Below, piece after piece: positions 54,248 to 62,456 of a stretch of DNA of 62,456 nucleotides (the stretch's first letter is position 1; each line of letters starts with the position of its first letter). The notes under the pieces are model-generated. The model did no database searches, was not told where the DNA came from, and worked only from the letters and a program-made list of their open reading frames with translations. The translations under genes and the position numbers were made by a program. This DNA comes from Myroides odoratimimus (lineage in GTDB: Bacteria; Bacteroidota; Bacteroidia; Flavobacteriales; Flavobacteriaceae), in the NCBI RefSeq assembly GCF_030326305.1, contig NZ_JACAKB010000022.1:1-62456 (forward strand), given 5' to 3'.

Positions 54248-55645
54248 TTATTTGTTATATCCTAAGATATCTAATACTTGCTCTGCAGTCTGTTGTTCAG
54301 AGAATAACTCTGTAGCAATAATTCCATTCTCATCCTTATCTATTAAGATATGTTTTGGTTGTGGAATTAAGCAGTGGTGAATACCTCCAAATCCTCCAAT
54401 CTGATCTTGATAAGCACCTGTATTAAAGAACCCAATATACAAAGGTTTTTCTTTATTAAACTTAGGCAAATAGATTGCGTTTAAGTTTTGCTCTGAGTTA
54501 TAGTAATCATCACTATCACAAGTCAATCCTCCTAATAATATACGTTCATAAGTATCATTCCATCTATTGATAGGCAACATAATAAAACGTTTATTGATAG
54601 CCCAAGAGTCTGGTAGAGTAGTAATGAATGATGAATCGATCATATTCCATTTCTCTCTATCATTTTGTTGCTTTTGGTATAAGATTTCATAGATAGCCCC
54701 TCCACTCTCACCTACAGTATATGAACCAAATTCTGTAAAGATATTAGGTACATCCACTTCAGCTTCCTCACATACTATCTTGATTTGATTGATGATTTCG
54801 TCTACCATATATTGGTAATCAAATTCAAAAGCTAATGAATCTTTAATAGGGAACCCTCCTCCGATATTTAAACTATCTAATGTAGGACATTCTTTCTTTA
54901 AAGTGATATAAACTTTCAAACATTTTACTAATTCATTCCAGTAATACGCAGTATCTCTAATACCCGTATTAATGAAGAAGTGAAGCATCTTAAGCTCTAC
55001 ATTAGGATTCTCAGCGATTTGCTTTCTGTAGAAAGGCAAGATACTCTTGTATCCTATTCCTAAACGTGAAGTATAGAATTCAAACTTTGGAGATTCTTCA
55101 GAAGCAATACGAATACCGATTTTAAACTTCTTGTTTATTTGTTCTTGTAATAGATCAAGCTCCTCATAGTTATCAATAATAGGAATAGTATTCTCGTGTT
55201 TATTATTGATTAGATTTGCGATATTATCAATGTATTGTGCACGTTTAAATCCGTTACATAATACAAATGTATCTTTGTTGATCTTACCAGTCTCTAATAA
55301 ATTCTCTACAATGTTTACGTCAAAAGCAGAAGATGTCTCTACATGGATATCATTCTTGAATGCCTCATTAAGTACATAAGAGAAGTGAGAACTTTTAGTA
55401 CAGTAGCAGTAGTAATAATTTGCCTTGTACTTATTCTTTTCCATAGCTTTTCTAAAGATAGTCTTTACATTGCTAATGTTCTCAGAGATTTTAGGTAAGT
55501 AAGTGAATTTTAATGGTGTTCCGTATTTTTCAACTAACCCCATTAAATCAATATTGTGAAATTGAAGATTATCTTTGTTTAATTTGAATTCTTCTTGAGG
55601 AAAATAAAAAGTTTGGTTGATTAAGTCAACATATTTTGTGTTCAT
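54248..55645 (-). CDS. speA: Arginine decarboxylase (short, PLP fold III)
   Basis: The enzyme decarboxylates arginine to agmatine, the first step of this polyamine route. The 465-residue protein is a fold-III PLP decarboxylase. The PLP lysine is in YYYCYCTKSSHF (K84), SLNIGGGFPIKDS (about 258-270) binds phosphate, and LGGLTCDSDDYYN (Cys376) contributes the second half of the dimeric active site. It is shorter than E. coli SpeA, as is usual in Bacteroidota. Substrate choice over ornithine, lysine or diaminopimelate is inferred from neighbours. A promoter about 320 bases upstream gives it a long leader. Confidence 0.87.
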   Translation of the reverse strand: MNTKYVDLINQTFYFPQEEFKLNKDNLQFHNIDLMGLVEKYGTPLKFTYLPKISENISNVKTIFRKAMEKNKYKANYYYCYCTKSSHFSYVLNEAFKNDIHVETSSAFDVNIVENLLETGKINKDTFVLCNGFKRAQYIDNIANLINNKHENTIPIIDNYEELDLLQEQINKKFKIGIRIASEESPKFEFYTSRLGIGYKSILPFYRKQIAENPNVELKMLHFFINTGIRDTAYYWNELVKCLKVYITLKKECPTLDSLNIGGGFPIKDSLAFEFDYQYMVDEIINQIKIVCEEAEVDVPNIFTEFGSYTVGESGGAIYEILYQKQQNDREKWNMIDSSFITTLPDSWAINKRFIMLPINRWNDTYERILLGGLTCDSDDYYNSEQNLNAIYLPKFNKEKPLYIGFFNTGAYQDQIGGFGGIHHCLIPQPKHILIDKDENGIIATELFSEQQTAEQVLDILGYNK

Positions 55646-55966
55646 GTCTTTTTCTTTTAATAATGGTTAAAAAAATTCTTTCTCAATTAACTTGATTGTA
55701 TTGCAACTAAATTAGTCAATTATTATCGTACTAGATAGTTATGTCTTCATAAAAACAATCAAAATTTAACTACATTGATTTTCAAACTCTAATATTGGCA
55801 AATACTATTGGCAACTTATCTCTGAATCTAAACGAATTAAGAGCCTCCTTAGAATACTTGATAATGCCATATACATAATTGGCCTTTTGTCTGATGACAA
55901 AACGCCTTACTTTGTGCCTTGCAGATACACAGAATCTAATATATAAAACATCTATTTTCACGACCG
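55646..55966 (-). promoter_or_regulatory. Long 5' leader of speA
   Basis: Between the -7 box and the ATG lie about 315 noncoding bases. On the transcript, GGCGTTTTGTC (55906-55896) pairs with GACAAAAGGCC (55891-55881) around ATCA: ten of eleven pairs with a G-G mismatch. No long upstream ORF is seen. The length and the hairpin make a cis-regulatory leader plausible, with polyamines as a possible signal; this is inference. Confidence 0.4.
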
Positions 55967-55974
55967 CAAATGTA
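55967..55974 (-). promoter_or_regulatory. -7 box for speA
   Basis: Minus strand TACATTTG fits TAnnTTTG and is followed by GCGG. It is 322 bases before the speA ATG and is the only good match in the gap. Confidence 0.5.
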
Positions 55975-56019
55975 ACAAAATATTGGAATGAAAAAGGAAA
56001 AACTAATTGTTTTTGAACC

Positions 56020-57087
56020 TTAATTCAAATAAGCCTCTAACCCCTTTATTACTAACTCTTTGCTCACTTCTATATCATAGATAGCAGAGCCTGTTTTATC
56101 TAATAATACACAACGTATATTACCACCGTAGTTCTTTTTATCAAACTTTAACCACTCTAACGAGTTTTCGATGTCTTCATTTGACAGCTCTACAACACCA
56201 TATATAGTATGTATTGTTTCTTTTATATCTAAATATTCTTCCTGAGTTAAATATCCTAATTCTTTGGAAATATAAGCCTCCGCTACCATACCTAATGCAA
56301 CAGCTTCTCCATGTAGCAAAGTTTCTTTAGACTCATTCATTAGATAGTAACTCTCTACGGCATGACCTACCGTATGTCCAAAATTTAAAATCTTGCGAAG
56401 ACCATGTTCTTTTGGATCCTGTGTTACCACAGTATTCTTAATGGTTACTGAATGATGAATAAGCGTTTCTAAATCATTAAAATCAACATTCGCGATATCC
56501 TTAAGATACGCATAATATTTGGCATCAAATATCAAGCCGTGTTTTAACATTTCAGCATATCCAGCCTTAATTTGTCTTGCCTCTAAAGTTTCTAAGTAAT
56601 TTACATCGATGATTAGCATCTTAGGCATAGCGAATGCACCTATACAGTTCTTGATACCATTTAGATCCACTCCCGTCTTTCCTCCCACAGAAGCATCTAC
56701 CATGGCTAATAATGAAGTAGGAATATTGATAAAGTCTATTCCACGCATAAATATAGAAGCGATAAAACCTCCCATATCTGTAATCACCCCACCTCCCACA
56801 GTGATAATGATACTCTTGCGATCTCCTCCTAGTTCTAACATAGTCTGAATCACACCAGCGCAAGTGTCTAATACTTTATTCTCCTCACCTGCTTCTACTT
56901 CTATAATTTCAAAAGGTACATCTGTAGGCAAGTTACTTAAGAAATAAGGCAAACAGTGTTCATAACAATTAGAATCCGTCAAGATAAAAAGCTTACTATA
57001 GCCATTGTTATTTAAATATGAACCTAAATGTTCGTATGCTTCTTGTCCGAATAAAATATCGTAATGCTCTGTTGTTATGTTTTCCAT
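56020..57087 (-). CDS. aroB: 3-dehydroquinate synthase
   Basis: AroB catalyses the second step of the shikimate pathway. The 355-residue protein has VGGGVITDMGGFIASIFMRG (about 99-118, NAD site), IPTSLLAMVDASVGGKTGVD (about 122-141), AEMLKHGLI with the metal-binding Glu and nearby Lys, LNFGHTVGHAVES (about 235-247) and HGEAVALGM with the other zinc histidines. It is complete and of normal length. Its neighbours concern polyamines, so there is no pathway link. Confidence 0.96.
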   Translation of the reverse strand: MENITTEHYDILFGQEAYEHLGSYLNNNGYSKLFILTDSNCYEHCLPYFLSNLPTDVPFEIIEVEAGEENKVLDTCAGVIQTMLELGGDRKSIIITVGGGVITDMGGFIASIFMRGIDFINIPTSLLAMVDASVGGKTGVDLNGIKNCIGAFAMPKMLIIDVNYLETLEARQIKAGYAEMLKHGLIFDAKYYAYLKDIANVDFNDLETLIHHSVTIKNTVVTQDPKEHGLRKILNFGHTVGHAVESYYLMNESKETLLHGEAVALGMVAEAYISKELGYLTQEEYLDIKETIHTIYGVVELSNEDIENSLEWLKFDKKNYGGNIRCVLLDKTGSAIYDIEVSKELVIKGLEAYLN

Positions 57088-57235
57088 TTTATATTATTTA
57101 TGCTATACAAAATAAAGTATAAATATTTGAAATATGCGTGCTAAAAACCTTTTTTAACGAATTACTATTAATCAAATTTTAAAACATCTATTTTAAGAAA
57201 AAAACTTCCTTCAAATTATATATAATACAATAAAA

Positions 57236-57273
57236 AAAAGGGGCTTGTTAATCAATGGTTAACAAGCCCTTTT
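57236..57273 (-). terminator. Terminator after the arginase-family gene
   Basis: GGGCTTGTTAA (57241-57251) pairs with TTAACAAGCCC (57259-57269); A8 at 57232-57239 gives the T-run on the minus strand. Confidence 0.9.
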
Positions 57274-57274
57274 C

Positions 57275-58171
57275 TTAAAGAGATGTTTCTATAATATCTC
57301 TTACATTCTCAATAAACTCATTAGTATAAACACCTAAAGGATCTAAGTCTGGATCCAGTATCGCGATCTCCAATCCTACACATCTCTTATCTTTAACTAA
57401 AGGTATAAGTATTTCTTTTAACTCCTTATAATTCAACCCATCTTCTTGTCTGCAATCTACCGCAGGCATTATCTTATCATTTAGAACATCCACATCTAAA
57501 TGAATAAAATATCCCTCTAAATCATACTCTTCGACGCGCATCAAAAAATCTGACACAACTCTCTTTATACCATAATTTCTTAATTTAGACAAAGGATAAT
57601 AAACAACCTTAGACTCTTTTATAGGCCTCTCATATTCTTCATTATACTCTCTATTCCCTACACAAAACACGTATTCTTCTTCAATATAAGGCTTGTTGTT
57701 TTGAATATTAGTAAGACGTTCATGACCAGCACCACATACTATAGCCAAATCCATACCTGCTGCTCCATGGACCCCTAATTGTCCTGGTAATACATAATCT
57801 GTATGCCCATCTAGAAAGAACAGCCCATAACGCCCTTTTCTCTTTAAGGCAAGCGCACTACCGATAAGAATACTACAATCTCCACCTAATACAATCAAAA
57901 AAGAGTTTTTACTCAATTCTTCTTCCACAATATCTGCTTGCTTTGTAGCATACTCTATGATTTCATCAGCATTTCTAACCTGTGTATTTTCATCAAGGTT
58001 CATAGAATACGCTGGTGCTTCTATACGATATATCTTATCTGGATTTATAATACTATATAATCTGTATTTCTCTAGCCAAGTAGGCAAAAACCTAACACCT
58101 GGTTCTTTAGCATAAGTACTCTGTGCAAGCCCTAAATTAGTAGGACATTCTATTATTACCTTTCTCTTCAC
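57275..58171 (-). CDS. Arginase/agmatinase family protein, GGDCS variant
   Basis: The 298-residue ureohydrolase-fold protein has FFLDGHTDYV (D121, H123, D125) and IHLDVDVLND (D226, D228), five of the six manganese ligands. The sixth, normally the His of GGDHS, is Cys99 in LGGDCSIL. Some family members are known with this change. Substrates of the family include arginine, agmatine and guanidino acids; with the arginine decarboxylase gene nearby, agmatine is attractive but unproven. The start is GTG at 58171. A -7-like TAATTTTG on the minus strand (58179-58186) is only 8 bases upstream, so either the transcript has almost no leader or the box is chance. Confidence 0.85.
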   Translation of the reverse strand: MKRKVIIECPTNLGLAQSTYAKEPGVRFLPTWLEKYRLYSIINPDKIYRIEAPAYSMNLDENTQVRNADEIIEYATKQADIVEEELSKNSFLIVLGGDCSILIGSALALKRKGRYGLFFLDGHTDYVLPGQLGVHGAAGMDLAIVCGAGHERLTNIQNNKPYIEEEYVFCVGNREYNEEYERPIKESKVVYYPLSKLRNYGIKRVVSDFLMRVEEYDLEGYFIHLDVDVLNDKIMPAVDCRQEDGLNYKELKEILIPLVKDKRCVGLEIAILDPDLDPLGVYTNEFIENVRDIIETSL

Positions 58172-58221
58172 TTTTAATCAAAATTATTTTGAGGATAAAC
58201 TATAAATATAATACTAATTCT

Positions 58222-58620
58222 ACCTCCTACCCCCTCTTTTCTCCTATCTATTTTTTTACTACCTTTGCCTACAGTAAAGGCTTTGACTCAATGGTTATTA
58301 TTGAGAATATTCTTCTATTCAAAGTCTGGTGCATCTCACCAAAAAGGAAGCACAAATCACAGCTTTCAAAATCAAAAATTAAAAATTTCAACAAGTCTTT
58401 TAACGCTGTAAATTCACTTCGAACCGAGTATTCATGCGGTCTCCGTTGTATTTTGTTCGGAAGGTGTTCGAAAAACATCCTCTTTTTCCGAACAACGCTA
58501 AAGCAACCTCCCTCAAACCCTTGATATCACTAGCTTTATCGCATGCTTGAAATTCTTAAAAACGCCTGGATGTTAACATTTTTAACAGCTGTGATTTATC
58601 TTGTTTTTAGAATTTATAGT
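58222..58620 (-). repeat. ~400-bp dispersed element, right copy (inverted)
   Basis: This is the inverted counterpart of 235-652, with the same ends and the same order of conserved blocks. On the minus strand GTTGTTCGGA and TCCGAACAA can pair as a hairpin around AAAAGAGGATGTTTTTCGAACACCT; the left copy has lost part of one arm. The two copies lie about 57.6 kb apart in opposite orientation. An ORF at 58269-58478 overlaps but is not credible as a gene, since its frame is broken differently in the other copy. Confidence 0.85.
58260..58267 (+). promoter_or_regulatory. -7 box inside right dispersed element
   Basis: TACCTTTG fits TAnnTTTG, at the place matching 606-613 in the left copy. Transcription would run through the element towards 58620 and on towards the 594-residue protein gene at 58837. 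Confidence 0.45.
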
Positions 58621-58836
58621 AGTTGTATTTTTCTCATTGTGAGATAATCATAAACAATATAGCTAATTACTTATACCTTCTTCCTTCTAAGTATTCTAGC
58701 TCTTATCTCTCGCTTCCTTCCTAGGACTTTACATAAATTTAATATGAGATAATCTCCTAACATGATATTTATCACTTAATTACTCAGAATATTTGAAGAA
58801 TTTCCCTCCCTTATAAAATATAACAAACAAACCAAA

Positions 58837-60621
58837 ATGAAATTAAAACCAATACATTCATTTCACATTCCCGTGATGGGATTGGCCTATACGATTGATA
58901 GTCCAGTGAGAGTGGCTCAGTATGGTTTCTCCTCTACTATCTCTGTGATGGATGATGAATTAATAGAACGTATGAACAAGTTCTATTGTGAGAAATTCGA
59001 ACTGCCTTATCAAGAGATAACGAAGAAGATAGAGGACTTTAGAGCTAAGCGTATTACAGCTTATCTAAATACATTAGATACTATCGTAAAAGGGAAATTC
59101 GAAAACCTAAAAGCATCTTTCTTAGAAAGCAAAAAAGAGGTTGAGGATTATATCGATATGCTACCATCTGTATCAGAGATCAGAAAGAATCTACAGCAAC
59201 ACTTAGATGACAAGCTATCTATAGACCATCTGAAGGGAGTTCTAGAACACTATCTTACCCCTGGAGATATAGATGTCAATATCATGACTAAGGTGGATAG
59301 AGAAAACTTTACTAAAAAAGAAGCCTTACCTGTAGAATACAATGATGCACATGCTGCCCTAAGAGGCTTTGTGAACAGTACTTTAAATTCATCTGTAGTC
59401 TTATCTGCGGGTATGAATCCAAGATTGTTTAGCTATTTTGAGGAGTTTGACGCTTTTTACCCAACTGCTGATTGTACTTTAAAGAAAAAGATCATCTTAA
59501 AAGTAAGTGATTTTAGATCTGCCTTAATACAGGGGAATTTTCTAGCTAAAAAAGGATTATGGGTATCTGAGTATCGTATAGAGTCAGGACTTAACTGTGG
59601 TGGGCATGCCTTCGCTACAGATGGTTATCTAATGGGGGTAATATTAGAAGAGTTTAAAGCTAGAAAAGCAGAGTTAATAAGTTCTACCCATGACTTACTA
59701 GTAAAAGCTCTAGAACAGAAGAATAGATTTGTTCCTTCTACTCCTCTTGATTTAAAGGTTACAGCTCAGGGTGGCGTAGGTACAGCCGCCGAACATCAGT
59801 TCTTGCTAGAGCATTACGAGGTAGACTCTGTAGGCTGGGGCTCACCATTCTTATTAGTACCAGAAGCTACTTCTGTAGATCAGTCCACTAGAGAATTATT
59901 AGCTAAGGCAAAAGAAGAAGATCTATACTTGAGTAATATCTCTCCTTTAGGTGTGCCATTTAATAGTATTAAAGGAACTTCTAACGACTTCTTTAAGTCA
60001 GAGAGAATCAATAAGAACAAAGCAGGTAGCTCTTGTCCTAGAAAGTATCTAGCCTTGAATAAGAATTATTCGAATGAAGGACTGTGTACTGCTTCTAGAA
60101 AGTATCAAACTATCGAAATAGAAAAGCTAGAGCAAGAGAAAAATAGTATCAGTCAAGAAGAATACAATAAGAAGTATCAACAGATAACAGAAAAAGCATG
60201 TCTATGTATAGGATTAGCCAATGCGTCTTATATGGAGCTTAATTTACCTATCAAAGGAGAAGCACAAGGTGTAGCGATCTGTCCTGGGCCTAATATTGCT
60301 TACTTTACAAAAGAAGTGTCTCTTAAGAAAATGGTCAATCATATCTATGGACGAGACAATGTTATCGATACGAAGGAACGCCCTCATTTCTTCATTAAAG
60401 AATTAAGAATGTACTTAGATCATTATAGACAAGAAAAGTTAGCTTTAGAATTAGAACAATCAGCTCCAAAACTGAAAAAGCTAATGAAGACAAAAGAGAA
60501 CTTACTAGAAGGAATCTCTTACTATAGGAATCTCTTTAATGAAGACAATACTTACTTTATACAAGAACGAGAAAGTATACTTAAAGATTTACTTCAAGTA
60601 GAAATAGAGCTCTTAAACTAA
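58837..60621 (+). CDS. Conserved protein, possible flavin TIM-barrel with Cys-rich tail
   Basis: The 594-residue protein is not one I can name. Three segments recall FMN TIM-barrel enzymes such as nitronate monooxygenase: IPVMGLAYTIDSPVRVAQYG at the start (11-30), SGLNCGGHAFATDG (250-263) and KVTAQGGVGTAAEHQFL (307-323), followed by VDSVGWGSPFLLVPE (329-343). A helical insert (about 40-145) interrupts the barrel. Beyond residue 395 are Cys400, 417, 455, 457 and 482, which with GSSCPRKYL, LCTASRKY, ACLCIGLA and AICPGPN could hold an iron-sulfur cluster or zinc. The C-terminus is coiled coil. The function is unknown; flavin and metal binding are inference. It is monocistronic, with a terminator. 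Confidence 0.8.
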   Translation: MKLKPIHSFHIPVMGLAYTIDSPVRVAQYGFSSTISVMDDELIERMNKFYCEKFELPYQEITKKIEDFRAKRITAYLNTLDTIVKGKFENLKASFLESKKEVEDYIDMLPSVSEIRKNLQQHLDDKLSIDHLKGVLEHYLTPGDIDVNIMTKVDRENFTKKEALPVEYNDAHAALRGFVNSTLNSSVVLSAGMNPRLFSYFEEFDAFYPTADCTLKKKIILKVSDFRSALIQGNFLAKKGLWVSEYRIESGLNCGGHAFATDGYLMGVILEEFKARKAELISSTHDLLVKALEQKNRFVPSTPLDLKVTAQGGVGTAAEHQFLLEHYEVDSVGWGSPFLLVPEATSVDQSTRELLAKAKEEDLYLSNISPLGVPFNSIKGTSNDFFKSERINKNKAGSSCPRKYLALNKNYSNEGLCTASRKYQTIEIEKLEQEKNSISQEEYNKKYQQITEKACLCIGLANASYMELNLPIKGEAQGVAICPGPNIAYFTKEVSLKKMVNHIYGRDNVIDTKERPHFFIKELRMYLDHYRQEKLALELEQSAPKLKKLMKTKENLLEGISYYRNLFNEDNTYFIQERESILKDLLQVEIELLN

Positions 60622-60628
60622 ATAAGAA

Positions 60629-60665
60629 AAAATCCAGCTGTCAACAGACAAGCTGGATTTTCTTT
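60629..60665 (+). terminator. Terminator after 58837-60621
   Basis: AAAATCCAGCT (60629-60639) pairs perfectly with AGCTGGATTTT (60651-60661); a T-rich tail follows. Confidence 0.9.
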
Positions 60666-61211
60666 TTGCCTTTATTTATACTTGTAAAAATTATTACTAC
60701 TCAGAAATCAAAAAAGCACTCAATCAAAAAATGATTAAGTGCTTCAAAATAGACAAACGAAATGTATCTTTTGTGTCAATTTTGTCTAAGGTCTTTATAA
60801 CCTGTGGGGACTTTTGGAAACTTACTCTTTTCGTCAATACATAAAGGAGTAAGTGCATAAGGATAGTTTTTTAGTAATAAAGACAATTCAAAAATAGTAT
60901 CTTTTACTAGAAATTTAACTATCCTTTTTAATAGTTATAGAGCTAAAGTACTACTATTTCTTAAATATATCCGTATAAAAAAACGACACTTAGCACAAAA
61001 CAACATATTGGCTATCAGTAAAATAAACTACACCCCTAGTTAAAGCTATACTTTTTTAACATTTACCTACACAGATTTAAGAAAGTACTGCACTGATATT
61101 TTAGTTAATTTTACATCTTGATCAGCAGAGAGGTTCTCTAAAAAATAGGCCTAATTAAATATTTATTACCACTCTATATTAACAATTAAAATAGAGCATT
61201 ATAAACCTTAT
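60666..61211. other. Noncoding region with three successive hairpins
   Basis: No ORF is credible in this 546-base gap. Three inverted repeats lie in a row: 60714-60744 (AAGCACT and AGTGCTT with AATCA/TGATT inside), 60751-60787 (AGACAAA/TTTGTCT) and 60820-60854 (ACTTACTC/GAGTAAGT). From 60870 to 61211 it is AT-rich, with no clear TAnnTTTG box and no further structure before the regulator gene. Confidence 0.5.
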
Positions 61212-62240
61212 ATGATTTCATTACCATTATTTAATCAATTTCCTTTTTTTGCAACAGATACACCTAAATATATTATTATCGGGCTATACTATGGGGTATC
61301 ATTTCTCTCTCTAGTTATACTCCTTGCACTATATATTATATTTAAATACAAGAAACTTAGTTTTAGTTTTCTCTTACAATTAAGTATATTCTCTAGTTTC
61401 TTAGTCAAGGATATTATTTACTTCTATATGCCTGATCACCATGATACTATAGGTTATTTATTAGCTTGGAATATCGGTACATCACTAGTGCTATTAATAC
61501 TTCTGCCCTACCCTTTTTTAAGATTTAAACACAAACAACAATTCTATAAAACGGGGATAGTCGTACTCTTTGCTTTGGTAGCGATAGAGTTATTATCTAA
61601 TTTATTTATCGTGCCTAGTCATGGCAATAGTTTTATTCACCCTATTACTACTATATTGACCATCCTAGCATTGTACTTATTCTTCATTCTGAACCATACG
61701 TATAATTATAAAAACTATATCTCTTTCGTAATTATTTGTATTACAGCCAGTACCATTATTCTAGCCCCTTCTATTAATGATACACTTTATGAGTTATTCA
61801 TCGTATGGCCTACACTGCGCTTAATGGGTATTCCTATTCTTATTTGTTCTAGTTGTATAACACTATTAGAAGTAAAGAAAATACACGAGCGAAACTCTAT
61901 TTATAAAAGGTATTTATATCAATATATGTATATGGTAAAAGACTACCATAAACAACTAGAATATGAAAAGAGCCAAAATGCTGATAAAACAAGTAAAGTA
62001 GAACAAGAAAAAACAACGATACAAGATCAGCCTTTATATCAACTAAAGAATAAGTACAACCTTACTGATCGAGAGTTGGAAGTGCTAAGTCTACTGTGGG
62101 AAGGCGCTACGAATAAAGAGATAGCTGATGAGTTATTTATCTCAATTAATACTTGTAAATATCATATCAGTAAAATTTATTTTAAACTAAACATTAATTC
62201 TAGAGCACAGATTTATGCTTTTAAGGATAAACTAGAATAA
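61212..62240 (+). CDS. Membrane-anchored LuxR-type transcriptional regulator
   Basis: The first ~215 residues hold seven or eight hydrophobic segments (for example IIIGLYYGVSFLSLVILLALY and LVLLILLPYPFLRF). A linker with coiled-coil character (about 225-270) follows. The C-terminal LuxR/GerE helix-turn-helix is LTDRELEVLSLLWEGATNKE (about 281-300), then IADELFISINTCKYHISKIY. The protein should sense a signal in the membrane and bind DNA while attached. Related proteins occur in Bacteroidota; no ligand is known. No partner gene is near, and a transposase gene follows. Confidence 0.88.
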   Translation: MISLPLFNQFPFFATDTPKYIIIGLYYGVSFLSLVILLALYIIFKYKKLSFSFLLQLSIFSSFLVKDIIYFYMPDHHDTIGYLLAWNIGTSLVLLILLPYPFLRFKHKQQFYKTGIVVLFALVAIELLSNLFIVPSHGNSFIHPITTILTILALYLFFILNHTYNYKNYISFVIICITASTIILAPSINDTLYELFIVWPTLRLMGIPILICSSCITLLEVKKIHERNSIYKRYLYQYMYMVKDYHKQLEYEKSQNADKTSKVEQEKTTIQDQPLYQLKNKYNLTDRELEVLSLLWEGATNKEIADELFISINTCKYHISKIYFKLNINSRAQIYAFKDKLE

Positions 62241-62384
62241 CGGTTCTACTCTTATGTAGTTGCCCCTTAAAAACAACTTAATTAAATATAAATCAATATA
62301 TTACACTTATTTTTATGTGTTTTTTGTTTAAAAATATTACAAGTTTTAGTATATTTAGTATATAAACCTTGCAAATTTATTACA

Positions 62385-62456
62385 ATGTTAGCACACAATA
62401 AAAACCCTAATCAAGTGAGTTTTTTATCAACTTTTGAAGAGATCTTAGATCGAAAA
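62385..62456 (+). CDS. Start of an IS5-type transposase gene (cut by window end)
   Basis: The final 72 bases open with ATG and encode MLAHNKNPNQVSFLSTFEEI and four further residues, still open at the window edge. KNPNQ-SF--TFEE--D is the N-terminus I associate with IS5/IS1182-like transposases of Bacteroidota. Only 24 codons are visible, so family and integrity are tentative. The 144 bases before it are AT-rich and could include the IS end, which I cannot delimit. Confidence 0.45.
   Translation, partial: MLAHNKNPNQVSFLSTFEEILDRK

Overview
The window is AT-rich chromosomal DNA of a Bacteroidota bacterium, most likely a Flavobacteriaceae close to Myroides (the genus is inference). The signs are TAnnTTTG-type -7 boxes, tRNA genes without an encoded CCA end, DUF5606 next to peptide deformylase, menaquinone and bacillithiol genes, a Ktr potassium system, and short arginine decarboxylase beside a deoxyhypusine-synthase-like protein. 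Most of it is ordinary housekeeping chromosome with compact operons and strong, often bidirectional, hairpin terminators.

Layout. 0-0.7 kb: a transposase relic, then one copy of a ~400-bp dispersed element. 0.8-8.5 kb: a secreted hypothetical, a leucine-rich protein, a FUSC membrane protein, peptide deformylase, MazG, a hydrolase. 8.6-11.7 kb (minus): tsaC-like, cca, ctaA. 12-14.3 kb: hotdog thioesterase, isochorismate synthase, BshB1. 14.3-14.8 kb: four tandem tRNA-His genes. 14.8-25.8 kb: secreted aspartic protease, nicotinamidase, beta-barrel protein, a broken LpxL-type acyltransferase abutting a group II intron 3' end, a HExxH protein, threonine aldolase, AraC regulator, thiamine pyrophosphokinase, rhodanese, lipid kinase, dihydrolipoyl dehydrogenase. 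26-27.5 kb: an IS110-type element. 27.5-38 kb: lipoprotein, Tag glycosylase, HipA-like kinase/DUF3037 pair, KtrB/KtrA, DOPA dioxygenase, and a minus-strand group (C1 peptidase, serine hydrolase, nitronate monooxygenase, acetyltransferase). 38-42.8 kb: menB, menA, MBL protein, menC. 42.8-52.6 kb: AraC/EamA divergent pair, phospholipase A, topoisomerase IV, BrkB-like protein, YchF. 52.8-58.2 kb (minus): polyamine genes and aroB. 58.2-62.5 kb: the second, inverted copy of the dispersed element, a 594-residue protein of unknown function, a membrane LuxR-type regulator, and the start of a transposase.

How genes connect: MenF, MenB, MenA, MenC and a likely MenI thioesterase are steps of menaquinone synthesis, but menD and menE are not in the window. 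CCA-adding enzyme and TsaC fit the tRNA genes lacking CCA. Arginine decarboxylase, an arginase-family protein and a deoxyhypusine-synthase-like protein look like one polyamine route.

The least explained signals are: the ~400-bp element present as inverted copies at both ends of the window, each with an internal -7 box; a structured segment at 39.2 kb of similar design; a candidate structured RNA before the lipid kinase gene; the noncoding flank of the IS110 element (candidate bridge RNA); the long speA leader; and the 594-residue protein. All homology statements come from reading motifs by eye; no searches were run.
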